A DNA stretch of 64,000 nt from an uncultured Rhizobiaceae group bacterium (GTDB taxonomy: Bacteria > Pseudomonadota > Alphaproteobacteria > Rhizobiales > Rhizobiaceae), in assembly GCA_947501445.1 (NCBI GenBank), contig CANMVS010000008.1, positions 244,024 to 308,023 on the forward strand, written 5' to 3'. The position numbers and the translations under genes are program-made. Below, piece by piece: positions 1-8,681 of the stretch; position 1 is the first letter of the stretch; each line of letters opens with the position of its first letter. Under the pieces are notes generated by a model. It ran no database searches. It saw only the letters and a program-made list of their open reading frames with translations, and was not told the DNA's origin.

Positions 1-190
1 GCATTCTCCGATTGATTGTTGCCGTTCACTGCCATCGCAATAACCCCCTTTGCAATGCTCCGATGAAGACTACCCGGTCCCCACGGACCGCCTCAGCCAG
101 TGTACTATATACCAAACGGAGAACTGTGACTAACGCCACGCACCAGTTGATTTCGTCCGGGGCAATGCAAGAGCGGCCTGGAGCCGCGCA

Positions 191-1147
191 TCACATTTCG
201 CGTGGTGCCGTTGGATTGGGCGATGGGCCGGCATCGGGACGGGGGTTGGGATTGCCAAGGACCGGGTTTTGTTGCGAGACATTTTCGCAACTCTCGCGCC
301 AGACAACAAACAGGCCGCTGGTGATGATTATAGCTGCGCCAATACCGACCCACTTGTCCGGCACATCGTTGAACAGGACATAGCCAAACAGTGTTGCCCA
401 CAGAATCTGCGAATATTGTATGGGCGCAACGAAGGCCGCCGGTGCGCCGCGATAGGCGACGATCAGGGTTAGCTGCGCTGCAATCACCAGCAGTCCGACA
501 ACTGCCATGAAGCCCAGATCAACCAGTTCAACGGGCTGATATACAAATGGCAGGACACAGGCCATCACCAGAAGATTTGCCAGCATCGGGTAAAAGATCA
601 GCACGGCGCTTCGTTCTTCCGACCCGATGCGGCGAACGATGATAGAGGTGAGGGCGCTGCCACAGGCGGCCACAAGTGCTGCAAGATGTCCAGCCGTGAG
701 TTCAGAATAGCCCGGGCGCAGGACCACAAGCATGCCAATCATGCCAAAGAAAATGGCAATCCAGCGCCTCATGCGCACAGTTTCACCCAGCATTGGAACT
801 GCCAGCACAGTGACCAGCAGCGGTGTCACAAAGAGCAGCGCATAAACTTCTGCAAGTGGTAGGGTGGTAAAGGCGTAGAATGCGCAGGACATGGAAATCA
901 GCGACGACACGGTGCGAATTCCAACCTGCCACGGGTGATGCGGTCGGAAGTTGTCCATCTTCTTGTCTGCCGACATCATTATTGTCATCGGCACAAAGGC
1001 AAAAAGACCTGAAAAGAAAATGATCTGGAAAATCGAGTAGCTGCCACCCAGCACCTTGATGATGGCATCGTGGCTGGAGAAAAAGCCAAATGCCAACAGG
1101 CCCATGGCAAGGCTGGGCAAGGGGGATGGATTGGTCTGACTGGTCAT
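191..1147 (-). CDS. EamA/DMT-family permease
   Basis: A 318-residue integral membrane protein with about ten hydrophobic segments arranged as two EamA repeats, the usual size and design of drug/metabolite transporter (DMT) exporters. The first repeat opens with a GFFSSHDAIIK-type segment and the second with LAALVAACGSALTSIIVRR. After the last membrane span there is an unusual Asn/Pro-rich tail of about 35 residues that is probably cytosolic. DMT proteins move small metabolites or amino acids across the inner membrane; the substrate cannot be read from the sequence. The ATG at 1147 has no convincing ribosome binding site, so the start is moderately sure. It stands alone, with no co-directional partner nearby. 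Confidence 0.88.
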   Translation of the reverse strand: MTSQTNPSPLPSLAMGLLAFGFFSSHDAIIKVLGGSYSIFQIIFFSGLFAFVPMTIMMSADKKMDNFRPHHPWQVGIRTVSSLISMSCAFYAFTTLPLAEVYALLFVTPLLVTVLAVPMLGETVRMRRWIAIFFGMIGMLVVLRPGYSELTAGHLAALVAACGSALTSIIVRRIGSEERSAVLIFYPMLANLLVMACVLPFVYQPVELVDLGFMAVVGLLVIAAQLTLIVAYRGAPAAFVAPIQYSQILWATLFGYVLFNDVPDKWVGIGAAIIITSGLFVVWRESCENVSQQNPVLGNPNPRPDAGPSPNPTAPREM

Positions 1148-1482
1148 GGCTGGTTTTCGAACCCGGGGTGCCGGTGAGGCGATTAACGTGCTGATCGGAC
1201 AATCGACCTGCTGATCAGGCCGACCTGAATGTCTGCTCTGGAGTTTTTTGAATTTTGGCTGTCATTGGTCAGAGCAGAACAGGAATTGCATTCATACACT
1301 GATTTGAAACGCTGCAACAGCGTGAGCCGTGTTAATTCAGCGGCATAGCTGTGCATTTATGGCGGATCTGTTAACAAAAAAAACCAATGATCCTTTGATC
1401 TTAACCATGTTTTTCATTCAAATTTTAACGGTTTGGCGACATTCTGGCCGGGTGTTCTCCTTATCGGGCGTGGTATTGCGAA
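1148..1482. other. intergenic region without recognised gene
   Basis: About 335 bases lie between the divergent DMT permease and the small lipoprotein gene. I see no gene, convincing palindrome or terminator. The part next to the lipoprotein gene is A/T-rich and may hold its promoter, but no clear -35/-10 pair stands out. Confidence 0.4.
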
Positions 1483-1881
1483 ATGCGCAGACAGAATTTG
1501 ACTGCAATTGTTTTGGTCGTGTCGGGACTGGCGATTGCCGGATGCGGCAGCGTCTACGGATTGGGCGGCCTGTCCTCATCCGTCTCCTACAATGATACCA
1601 AATGGTGTGTACCGGGCAAACTCAAGCGGGTCCTGAACCGTGTTGCGGATCGTTATGGACCGGTTACCGTGCATTCCACCAAGCGCTGGTGGTTTGAAAA
1701 CTGGCGCAAGGGTGGCGCTAGAAAATCCCTGCATCTGAAGTGCAAGGCCGTGGATTTCACCGTGGCCGGTGACCCGGCTTCTGTGGTGGCCTTCTTGAAG
1801 TCACAGCCAGAAGTTGGCGGCTACTCGCACTATTCATCGGGCCATTATCACATTGATACCGGGCCACGGCGGACCTGGTAA
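1483..1881 (+). CDS. Small M15/DUF882-like peptidase-fold lipoprotein
   Basis: A 132-residue protein. The N-terminus is a lipoprotein signal with lipobox IAGC (Cys21), so the protein is probably anchored in a membrane facing the periplasm. The rest matches the compact peptidase M15/DUF882 (YcbK-like) fold: HLKCKAVDF around residue 85 carries the His and Asp spacing of the metal site, and GHYHIDTGPRRTW at the C-terminus supplies the second His-x-His/Asp set. Family members are DD-carboxypeptidase-like or peptidoglycan-binding proteins. It is shorter than most DUF882 proteins (about 180 residues) but not broken. A role in cell-wall modification is inferred from the fold only. Confidence 0.75.
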   Translation: MRRQNLTAIVLVVSGLAIAGCGSVYGLGGLSSSVSYNDTKWCVPGKLKRVLNRVADRYGPVTVHSTKRWWFENWRKGGARKSLHLKCKAVDFTVAGDPASVVAFLKSQPEVGGYSHYSSGHYHIDTGPRRTW

Positions 1882-1905
1882 CAGGCAAGACAGGCCCGTA
1901 TTACA

Positions 1906-2406
1906 TTAAAATCTGTGGGCTGCGTCAAATGCCTTGCGTGTGGGTTCGGCAAGCACGGTTTCGATCCGGGCGACCCGTTCAGCACTATAATAATGCTCTT
2001 CATGCAGGACATTAAGGGTGCCGACAGGTGCAGCCCCGATAAAGACGGGCAAATTGACAACCGAACCGCAACCCAGTGACCAGATAAGTTCGTGATCGGG
2101 AAATACCTCGACTATTTCAGCGATCGTATTGGCAACAAAGGTGCGTTTGTCTTCAAAAATGGTGTTGAACCACCGGTTGCGCACAATCGGTTTGCTGCCT
2201 GAGACGGGATAGGATTTTGGATCAGAGGTAAAGGACCGATTGGCAATCCCGTTGACCATATCCGTTTGCATAATTGTAAATAATTTTGAACCAACGACCG
2301 CATTGGTAAGCGTTTGCAGCGACTCCCAACACCCTGAGGCCTGATCTGCCTGAGCAATGTTCTGATGAAACTGTGAAAGTTCGATTGCGAAATTGTTCTG
2401 ATTCAT
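1906..2406 (-). CDS. GAF-domain protein, translationally coupled to ABC importer operon
   Basis: A 166-residue soluble protein that is essentially one GAF domain: an N-terminal helix (FHQNIAQADQASGCWESLQTLTNAVVGSKLFTIM), a central region ending in SLGCGSVVNLPV, then GTLNVLHEEHYYS, the usual closing strand of GAF sensors. No output domain is present, so it either binds a small ligand or acts through a partner. Its ATG overlaps the TGA of the upstream ATPase gene in an ATGA arrangement, so it is the last gene of the dipeptide-type ABC transporter operon and is probably made in step with it. A role in sensing or binding the imported compound is inference. Confidence 0.8.
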   Translation of the reverse strand: MNQNNFAIELSQFHQNIAQADQASGCWESLQTLTNAVVGSKLFTIMQTDMVNGIANRSFTSDPKSYPVSGSKPIVRNRWFNTIFEDKRTFVANTIAEIVEVFPDHELIWSLGCGSVVNLPVFIGAAPVGTLNVLHEEHYYSAERVARIETVLAEPTRKAFDAAHRF

Positions 2407-3173
2407 GAAGGGTTTTCTGCGCTGATTAGATGACTTGCGGAGGCGCGAAGCAATTCGCCTGAATAATCGTGTTCCAGGGTGTTTTGTTTCAATTGCTCAA
2501 CGGTGGCGATCTCCACAATTCGCCCCCGCTTCATCACGGCCAGCCGTTCGCACATGAAAGAAACAACCGCCAGATTGTGGGTGACGAGCAGATAGGTGAG
2601 GTTGTGCTGGTGACGAAGGCGTTTGAGGAGATTGAGGACTTCTGCCTGTACTGAAACATCAAGGGCAGATGTCGGTTCATCAAGCAGCAGAATCTGCGGC
2701 TCCAGCATCAGGGCACGGGCAATGGCCACCCGTTGACGCTGACCGCCTGAAAGCTGGTGCGGGAAGCGAAAACGAAACCTCGGGTCCAGTCCCACGGCAG
2801 CCATTTGGGCACATACCCGTTCATTCTGGTCTCCGATGCCGTGAATGGCGAGCGGTTCTGACAGGGTCGCATCAATGGTCTTGCGCGGGTGCAATGACCC
2901 GTAAGGGTCCTGAAACACCATTTGGCATTGCCGGGCAACCCGTGGATCGATGGCGTGATTGCGCGGTGTGCCCAGCAGTGAAATCTTGCCTTGCCACTTG
3001 GGTGCCAGCCCGGCAATCGCCTTTAAAATAGTTGATTTTCCCGATCCGCTTTCTCCGACCAGTGCAAAACTCTCCCCTTTGCCAATGTCGAACGTGACAT
3101 CGTGAGTGGTGGGTGTTTCACCGTAGTAGACGGACAGATTAGTGAGGGAAATGGCAGTCATGGCGCGCTCCAT
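2403..3173 (-). CDS. Oligopeptide/dipeptide-type ABC importer ATPase (DppF-like)
   Basis: A 256-residue ABC ATPase. Walker A is GESGSGKST (about residue 37), the signature is LSGGQRQRVAIARAL and Walker B is ILLLDEPTSALD. The QMVFQDPYGSLHPRKT segment is typical of the F-type ATPase of Dpp/Opp importers. It powers uptake together with the D-type ATPase encoded just upstream, whose 3' end it overlaps by 16 bases. It lacks much of the usual C-terminal oligopeptide-binding extension, so it is shorter than classical DppF (about 330 residues). The cargo could be a peptide, opine or another small amide compound. Confidence 0.9.
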   Translation of the reverse strand: MERAMTAISLTNLSVYYGETPTTHDVTFDIGKGESFALVGESGSGKSTILKAIAGLAPKWQGKISLLGTPRNHAIDPRVARQCQMVFQDPYGSLHPRKTIDATLSEPLAIHGIGDQNERVCAQMAAVGLDPRFRFRFPHQLSGGQRQRVAIARALMLEPQILLLDEPTSALDVSVQAEVLNLLKRLRHQHNLTYLLVTHNLAVVSFMCERLAVMKRGRIVEIATVEQLKQNTLEHDYSGELLRASASHLISAENPS

Positions 3174-3991
3174 GAGGCCCGGTCAAGCACGGGCAACAGG
3201 TCACGATTTTCGTCCAGGCGTGGCATGGCAGCCAGCAATCCCCTTGTGTAGGGATGTTCGGCATTCTGCAACTGACCGGCGGCACATTCTTCCAGCATCC
3301 TGCCGGAATTCATCACCAGTATTCGGTCGCAATAGCTGGAAACCAGATTGAGATCATGGCTGATGAGTATCAGACCCATGCCTTTGGCTGTAACCAGGTT
3401 GTCGATGATATCAAGCACCTGCGATTGGACGGAAACGTCCAGCGCTGATGTTGGTTCGTCAGCAATCAGCAGATCCGGTTCCGGAATCAGCATCATGGCA
3501 ATCATGACCCGCTGCCCCATGCCACCGGATATTTCATGCGGGAAAAGCCTGGCGACACGTTCGGGGTCATCAATGCGCACGGATTCCAGCATGGAAAATA
3601 CCCGTTCGCGCAGGGATTTTCTGTTGAGTTTCTGGTGTGTTTTCAGCGCTTCGGCGATTTGAGTGCCGACATTCATGACCGGATTTAATGAAAACTTGGG
3701 GTCCTGCATGACCATCGAGATTCGCGCACCTCGCAGTGTACGCATCTGTCTTTCGCTGTATTTATTGAGATCAAGCCCATCAAAGACAAATCTGTCGGCT
3801 TTGACCGTGCCGGGAGCCCGAATGAGTTTGAGGATCGATCGGCCAGTCATCGATTTGCCAGAGCCGCTTTCACCAACAATGCCAAGGCGCTCCCTGTTCA
3901 AGGTGAAAGAAACGCCATCAACGACATTTACCGGACCCGATGGTGTTGGAAAGGTGACGGTCAGGTTCTCGATTTCCAGCAGCGGAGCCAT
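3158..3991 (-). CDS. Oligopeptide/dipeptide-type ABC importer ATPase (DppD-like)
   Basis: A 277-residue ABC ATPase of the D type. Walker A is GESGSGKSM, the Q-loop region reads VMQDPKFSLNP, the signature is ISGGMGQRVMIA and Walker B is LLIADEPTSALD. The C-terminus carries the short ECAAGQLQNAEHPYTRGLLAAMP segment typical of Dpp/Opp ATPases. It shares one base with the permease gene upstream (stop and start at 3991) and overlaps the DppF-like gene downstream, so the two ATPases are made together for one membrane complex at the cytoplasmic face. Confidence 0.9.
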   Translation of the reverse strand: MAPLLEIENLTVTFPTPSGPVNVVDGVSFTLNRERLGIVGESGSGKSMTGRSILKLIRAPGTVKADRFVFDGLDLNKYSERQMRTLRGARISMVMQDPKFSLNPVMNVGTQIAEALKTHQKLNRKSLRERVFSMLESVRIDDPERVARLFPHEISGGMGQRVMIAMMLIPEPDLLIADEPTSALDVSVQSQVLDIIDNLVTAKGMGLILISHDLNLVSSYCDRILVMNSGRMLEECAAGQLQNAEHPYTRGLLAAMPRLDENRDLLPVLDRASWSAP

Positions 3992-4893
3992 TATTTGCCC
4001 TCACTTTTGGGATCAAGAACATCGCGCAGACCATCGCCGAGAAAACAAAAGCCAAGACTGACGAGTATGATGGCAAAGCCGGGCATTGTCGCCACCCACC
4101 ACTGATCGAGAATGAAAGTTCTGCCACGCGATATCATCGCACCCCATTCAGGCAATGGTGGTTGTGCACCCAACCCCAGAAAACCCAATCCAGCGGCTGT
4201 CAGGATAATACCGGCCATATCCAGCGTGACGCGAATAATCATTGATGAACTGCAAAGCGGCAAAATATGGCCGACAATCACCCGCGCCGAGGATGCACCC
4301 TGCAACTGCACGGCGGATACGAATTCTGCGTTGCGGAAAGTCAGGGTTTCCGCACGGGCGATGCGGGCATAGGCGGGCCAGGTGGTAATGGCAATTGCAA
4401 TGACAGCGTTTTCAATGCCGGGACCCAGCGCTGCCACAAAGGCCAGCGCCAAAATGAGCTTGGGCATGGACAAAAATATGTCTGTAATGCCCATGAGGAT
4501 CCGATCTGCCCAGCCGCCGAAGTAGCCGGAAACAGCGCCCAGCAACAGTCCAACAGGTGCGGCAATGACTGCCACAAGCGTGACAATCAGCAATGTGATA
4601 CGGCTGCCAAATACCACCCGCGACCAGATATCGCGGCCAAGTTCGTCCGTACCCATCCAGTGGTCGCTGCTGGGCGGTTGCAGACGGCCGGACAGGTCTT
4701 GTGTCAAGGGGGATTGGGTGGCGATCCAGGGGGCAAAAATCGCAGTTATGATCAATAGCGATATTATGATGGCGCCAATCACTGCGAGCGGATTGCGTAT
4801 CAAACGGCTCATCACACCGTAGGAGCGGCCCATACGTGCCTGAAAACGCGAAGCCGGTGCGTCGTCAATCAGCCAGTTGTGCAAAGCAGCCAT
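3991..4893 (-). CDS. Dipeptide-type ABC importer permease (DppC-like)
   Basis: A 300-residue inner-membrane protein with an N-terminal cytosolic stretch, a first membrane span near residues 37-58, the periplasmic motif HWMGTDELGRDIWSRVVFGSR that marks DppC/OppC proteins, and about five more spans. The EAA-type coupling loop is ARIARAETLTFRNAEFVSAVQLQGAS. It pairs with the DppB-like permease encoded immediately upstream to form the translocation pore. Tight packing on both sides places it in one operon with the two ATPases. Confidence 0.92.
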   Translation of the reverse strand: MAALHNWLIDDAPASRFQARMGRSYGVMSRLIRNPLAVIGAIIISLLIITAIFAPWIATQSPLTQDLSGRLQPPSSDHWMGTDELGRDIWSRVVFGSRITLLIVTLVAVIAAPVGLLLGAVSGYFGGWADRILMGITDIFLSMPKLILALAFVAALGPGIENAVIAIAITTWPAYARIARAETLTFRNAEFVSAVQLQGASSARVIVGHILPLCSSSMIIRVTLDMAGIILTAAGLGFLGLGAQPPLPEWGAMISRGRTFILDQWWVATMPGFAIILVSLGFCFLGDGLRDVLDPKSEGK

Positions 4894-5978
4894 CAGCGCG
4901 CCCTCGGATCCAGGATATTGTAAAGCACGTCGGATATTTTGTTGATGATGATGAACACGGCACCAATCACCAGTGTTGCACCTAGCACCGCGTTCATGTC
5001 GGCATTGAGCAGGGCTGTTGTCAGATAGTTGCCGATGCCGGGCCAGGAGAAGATTGTTTCAATCATCACAGACCCCTCAAGCAGTCCGGCATAGGAAAGG
5101 CCAATGACGGTGATCAGCGGAATACGAATGGGCTTGAACGCATGGCGCCAGATGACGTGAAATTCCGATACGCCTTTGACGCGCGCTGTTGTGACATATT
5201 CCTGATTGAGTTGGTCCAGCATGAAGGAGCGGGTCATGCGCGCGATATAGGCAAGGCTGAAGAAGCCGAGAATGGACGCCGGAAGAACCAGATGGCTGAC
5301 CGCATTCCTGAATACCTGAAGATTGCCGGCAATCAGACTGTCAACAAGCATGAGACCGGTTACGGGAGGGATGAGCCCGTCGTAATAGATATCAATGCGT
5401 CCCGGACCGCCCGTCCAGCGCAGGTGCGCATAGAATATGGCAAGGCCCACCAGCCCCAGCCAGAAGGCTGGCACCGAGTAGCCCAAAAGCCCAAGCGTGC
5501 GAATGGTCTGGTCAAGCCATGTGCCCTGATTGGCGGCTGCCGTGACGCCCATTGGCACACCAATCAGAATACCGATCAGAATACCGATGGTCGCCATCTC
5601 AAGGGTTGCGGGAAATACCCGGATGAGATCTTCAATGACGGGGCGTTTGGTTGAAATTGACTGGCCGAAATCACCGTGCAACACGTCGATCACATAGGAT
5701 GCAAATTGCTGCGGCAGAGGACGGTCCAACCCCATGGCAACCCGTGTTGCCTCATAGAGTTCGTTTGAGGCGCGATCGCCGACGACTGCCAGCACCGGGT
5801 CAATCGGGACGATGCGCCCTATGAAGAATGTGATGGCCAGCAAACCCAGAAATGTCAGAAAGACGGTAATTGCAAACGCACCAACGTGGGAAATGATGCG
5901 GGTGAACGGGCGGTTGTTCTGCCAGGTGGATGACGCTGGCCTTGATAATTGGTCCGGGGTCGGATTTGCGTCGGACAC
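4893..5978 (-). CDS. Dipeptide-type ABC importer permease (DppB-like)
   Basis: An inner-membrane permease with six predicted spans. Family features are the FFIGRIVPIDPV periplasmic entry after the first span, the long periplasmic loop, and the coupling loop YVTTARVKGVSEFHVIWRHAFK. The frame stays open back to an ATG at 6092, but that start has no ribosome binding site and the added residues look non-coding. I prefer the GTG at 5978 (VSDANPTP), which leaves about 27 residues before the first span. The gene heads the minus-strand operon, divergent from the XRE-cupin regulator. Confidence 0.88.
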   Translation of the reverse strand: MSDANPTPDQLSRPASSTWQNNRPFTRIISHVGAFAITVFLTFLGLLAITFFIGRIVPIDPVLAVVGDRASNELYEATRVAMGLDRPLPQQFASYVIDVLHGDFGQSISTKRPVIEDLIRVFPATLEMATIGILIGILIGVPMGVTAAANQGTWLDQTIRTLGLLGYSVPAFWLGLVGLAIFYAHLRWTGGPGRIDIYYDGLIPPVTGLMLVDSLIAGNLQVFRNAVSHLVLPASILGFFSLAYIARMTRSFMLDQLNQEYVTTARVKGVSEFHVIWRHAFKPIRIPLITVIGLSYAGLLEGSVMIETIFSWPGIGNYLTTALLNADMNAVLGATLVIGAVFIIINKISDVLYNILDPRAR

Positions 5979-6142
5979 GTGGTTTTCATTCCATTTGGCT
6001 ATGCGCGCGCCACGATGCGACCTGCCACGCACCCCAAAAGAGTGGGGGATGGAAAATTGCACGGGCGAAAATTCAGTTTTCGCTTGGAACATACAAGAAA
6101 TTTTGTTTAAATCAAAAAAATTATGATCACTGAGAAATTTTT

Positions 6143-6730
6143 ATGAAAAGCCAAAATATTCGGACGCAATCCGACTCCCATCCCCGGGTCGGAGCTCTCA
6201 TTCGGGCGAAGCGACGTCAGTCGCAGCGCACCCTTCAGGCTCTGGCTGATGAGGCAGGAATATCCGTAGGCTATCTGTCTCAGGTCGAGCGCGATCAGGC
6301 GACGCCGTCACTTGGTACGCTGGCAGCGATATCGCGGGCATTCGGGGTCGGTTTTGACTATTTCATATCAGCGCCAAAGGCGCGCGACGCATTGACACGC
6401 AATGGGTTGCGGCCGCAATTTTCCATCGACGGCTCGTCGGTTATTTACGAGCGCATCGGTGCTGAATTTGCCGGTGGTGAGTTGTCGTCTTTCATTATCA
6501 CAATCCCGCCCGGCTACCGGTCGGAGACCGTGACCCATGATGGCGAGGAAATTCTCTATCTGCTCGAGGGTGTGGTGACCCAAAGGGTTGACGGTGAGGA
6601 GATTGTGCTGCGGGCAGGTGACAGTCTGCACTTTCGTGGCAACAGCCCTCATTGCTGGTGGAATGATACGGATGCCGTGGTGCGTATGCTGTGGTGCGGT
6701 ACATCATCGGCACTGAATTCCAATGTATAA
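6143..6730 (+). CDS. XRE-cupin transcriptional regulator
   Basis: A 195-residue regulator. Residues 15-70 form an HTH_3/XRE domain (LQALADEAGISVGYLSQVERDQATPSLGTL). Residues 110-185 form a cupin with the metal/ligand strands GYRSETVTHDGEEILYLLEG and GDSLHFRGNSPHCWWN. Regulators of this SutR/PuuR type sense a small metabolite in the cupin and act on neighbouring transport or catabolic genes. It lies between the divergent DppB-like gene and the co-directional binding-protein gene, so control of this importer is a sound inference. The effector is not known. Confidence 0.9.
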   Translation: MKSQNIRTQSDSHPRVGALIRAKRRQSQRTLQALADEAGISVGYLSQVERDQATPSLGTLAAISRAFGVGFDYFISAPKARDALTRNGLRPQFSIDGSSVIYERIGAEFAGGELSSFIITIPPGYRSETVTHDGEEILYLLEGVVTQRVDGEEIVLRAGDSLHFRGNSPHCWWNDTDAVVRMLWCGTSSALNSNV

Positions 6731-6826
6731 ATGCGCCTTGATTGAATGCGGGTGTTACAACCCGGAGACCGGCGTAGCAGACACTAAAAGTGAATGTGCG
6801 ATATATTTCTTAAAAGGAGAAGGTAA

Positions 6827-8410
6827 ATGAAAATATTCAAAGCCGCGCTGATTACCGCAGCGCTTGTTTTGCCGGTCATGCCGCTTTCGGCATGGGCGGA
6901 AACACCGGCGGATGTGCTGGTTGTTGCGCAGAACATTGATGATATCGTGGCGATCGACCCGGCCCAGGCCTATGAGTTTTCATCCGGGGAGCTGGCCACC
7001 AATGTTTATGACCGGCTGGTCCAATATGACGCCGAAGACACCAGCGTCCTGACCGGATCACTTGCCAAAGAGTGGACGGTTGACGACGCCAACAAAACAA
7101 TCACCTTCACCCTGCGTGATGATGCCAAATTTCATTCCGGTAATCCTGTGCGTCCACAGGACGTTGCTTATTCATTCAAACGGGTTATCGATCTCAACCT
7201 GACGCCAGCCTTTATTCTGGCGCAGCTTGGCTGGACGCCTGAAAATGTTGAAGAAATGGTCAAGGCTGATGGTGACAAGGTTATCATCAAATATGCCGGA
7301 GATTTCTCATCGGCTTTTGTTCTCAATGTTCTGGCCGCACGGCCGGCATCCGTGGTTGATGAATTGACCGTGAAAGCCAATGCTGTCGATGGTGATCAGG
7401 GCAATACATGGCTGAATGCGAATTCTGCCGGATCCGGTGCCTTTGCACTGCGCACCTATCGTCCTGGCGAAATCATTATCATGGATGCAAATCCGGACTA
7501 TTTCAAAGGTGCACCAAAGGTAAAATCGGTGATTATCCGCCATGTGGCGGAGTCTGCGACCCAGCAGCTTTTGCTCGAAACGGGTGATGTTGATATCGCC
7601 CGAAATCTGACGCCAGATCAGATCAAGGGACTTGGTGACGGTATCAAGGTTGAAACCTATCCGCAGGCAGCGGTGCATTTTCTTTCTTTCAATCAGAAAG
7701 ATGATGCTTTGACCAACCCGGCGTTGTGGGAAGCTGCGCGCTACCTCGTTGACTACCGCGGGATGGCTGATTCCTTCCTGAAGGGGCAGATGGATGTTTA
7801 TCAGGCGTTCTGGCCAAAGGGATTTCCCGGTGCCTATACAGAAACGCCGTACACGTATGATGTTGCCAAGGCGAAACAGATTCTTGCCGATGGCGGTGTG
7901 GAGACACCAATCAATGTGACGTTGGACGTTATCAATGCTGCACCCTTTACCGAAATGGCCCAGGCCATGCAGGCGAGTTTTGCAGATGCCGGCATCAATA
8001 TGGAAATTCTGCCAGGAACCGGCGGTCAGGTGATCACCAAATACCGTGAACGAAGCCACGAGGCGATGTTGCTTTATTGGGGCCCGGATTTCATGGACCC
8101 GCATTCAAATGCCAAGGCATTTGCCTATAATGCTGATAATTCCGACGATAATTATCAGGCGACAACCACCTGGCGCAATGCATGGGCCGTGCCAGCGGAT
8201 ATGAACGCGGAAACCAAGGCAGCGCTTGCGGAGCCGGATCAGGCAAAACGCAGCGCCATGTATCAGGACCTGCAGCGAAAAGTGCAGGAAAATTCGCCCA
8301 TTATCATCACCTTCCAGGCCACATCACAGGTTGCCATGAGTGACAAGGTTGAGGGTTATGTGAACGGCGCGACGGCCGATCTGGTGTTTTATCGCCTGGC
8401 CTCCAAGTAA
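6827..8410 (+). CDS. ABC importer periplasmic substrate-binding protein (SBP_bac_5 family)
   Basis: A 527-residue periplasmic binding protein with a Sec signal peptide (hydrophobic core ALITAALVLPVMPLSA, cleavage near AWA). The mature protein has SBP_bac_5 marks: VAIDPAQAYEFSSGELATNVYDRL, the FTLRDDAKFHSGNPVRPQDVAYSFKRV block and a C-terminal AYNADNSDDNYQATTTWRN region. A strong ribosome binding site (AAAGGAGAAGG) precedes the ATG. It is the capture component of the divergent Dpp-like permease set, probably binding peptides or another short amino-acid conjugate. A perfect hairpin terminator follows the stop codon. Confidence 0.93.
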   Translation: MKIFKAALITAALVLPVMPLSAWAETPADVLVVAQNIDDIVAIDPAQAYEFSSGELATNVYDRLVQYDAEDTSVLTGSLAKEWTVDDANKTITFTLRDDAKFHSGNPVRPQDVAYSFKRVIDLNLTPAFILAQLGWTPENVEEMVKADGDKVIIKYAGDFSSAFVLNVLAARPASVVDELTVKANAVDGDQGNTWLNANSAGSGAFALRTYRPGEIIIMDANPDYFKGAPKVKSVIIRHVAESATQQLLLETGDVDIARNLTPDQIKGLGDGIKVETYPQAAVHFLSFNQKDDALTNPALWEAARYLVDYRGMADSFLKGQMDVYQAFWPKGFPGAYTETPYTYDVAKAKQILADGGVETPINVTLDVINAAPFTEMAQAMQASFADAGINMEILPGTGGQVITKYRERSHEAMLLYWGPDFMDPHSNAKAFAYNADNSDDNYQATTTWRNAWAVPADMNAETKAALAEPDQAKRSAMYQDLQRKVQENSPIIITFQATSQVAMSDKVEGYVNGATADLVFYRLASK

Positions 8411-8485
8411 GGCAGTCGCTTTTTCGACCGCACCGCCAGTTTGCCTCGTGGTGCCACCCGGCAATGCGATGAGTACGTAGAATAC

Positions 8486-8527
8486 AACCGGCCGGAACAT
8501 TTGCTGTTCCGGCCGGTTTGCTTTTTT
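8486..8527 (+). terminator. Rho-independent terminator after the binding-protein gene
   Basis: A perfect 14-bp inverted repeat (8486-8499 with 8505-8518, 5-base loop) is followed by TGCTTTTTT. It lies about 75 bases after the binding-protein stop codon and closes the plus-strand transcript. Confidence 0.9.
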
Positions 8528-8681
8528 AAAGACAAGGTGTGTCCGGATGCCGCTCGCGCCTCAGATCATGACATCTGGCAGCGCCTGTGCTGCTGAGGGT
8601 GGATGCATGACCAGCAAACATCCGGACATGCATTTTATACGCTAACGAAATTGATAATACAACCTTAAGTTATAGTAGCCA

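Noticed and set aside
12..190. Short frames at the left edge of the window
   Set aside because: They overlap the 3' end of the DMT permease gene in other frames, and have no ribosome binding site or recognisable family.
7307..8104. A 265-codon frame on the minus strand inside the binding-protein gene
   Set aside because: It lies wholly within a well-supported SBP_bac_5 gene and shows no family features; an antisense shadow.
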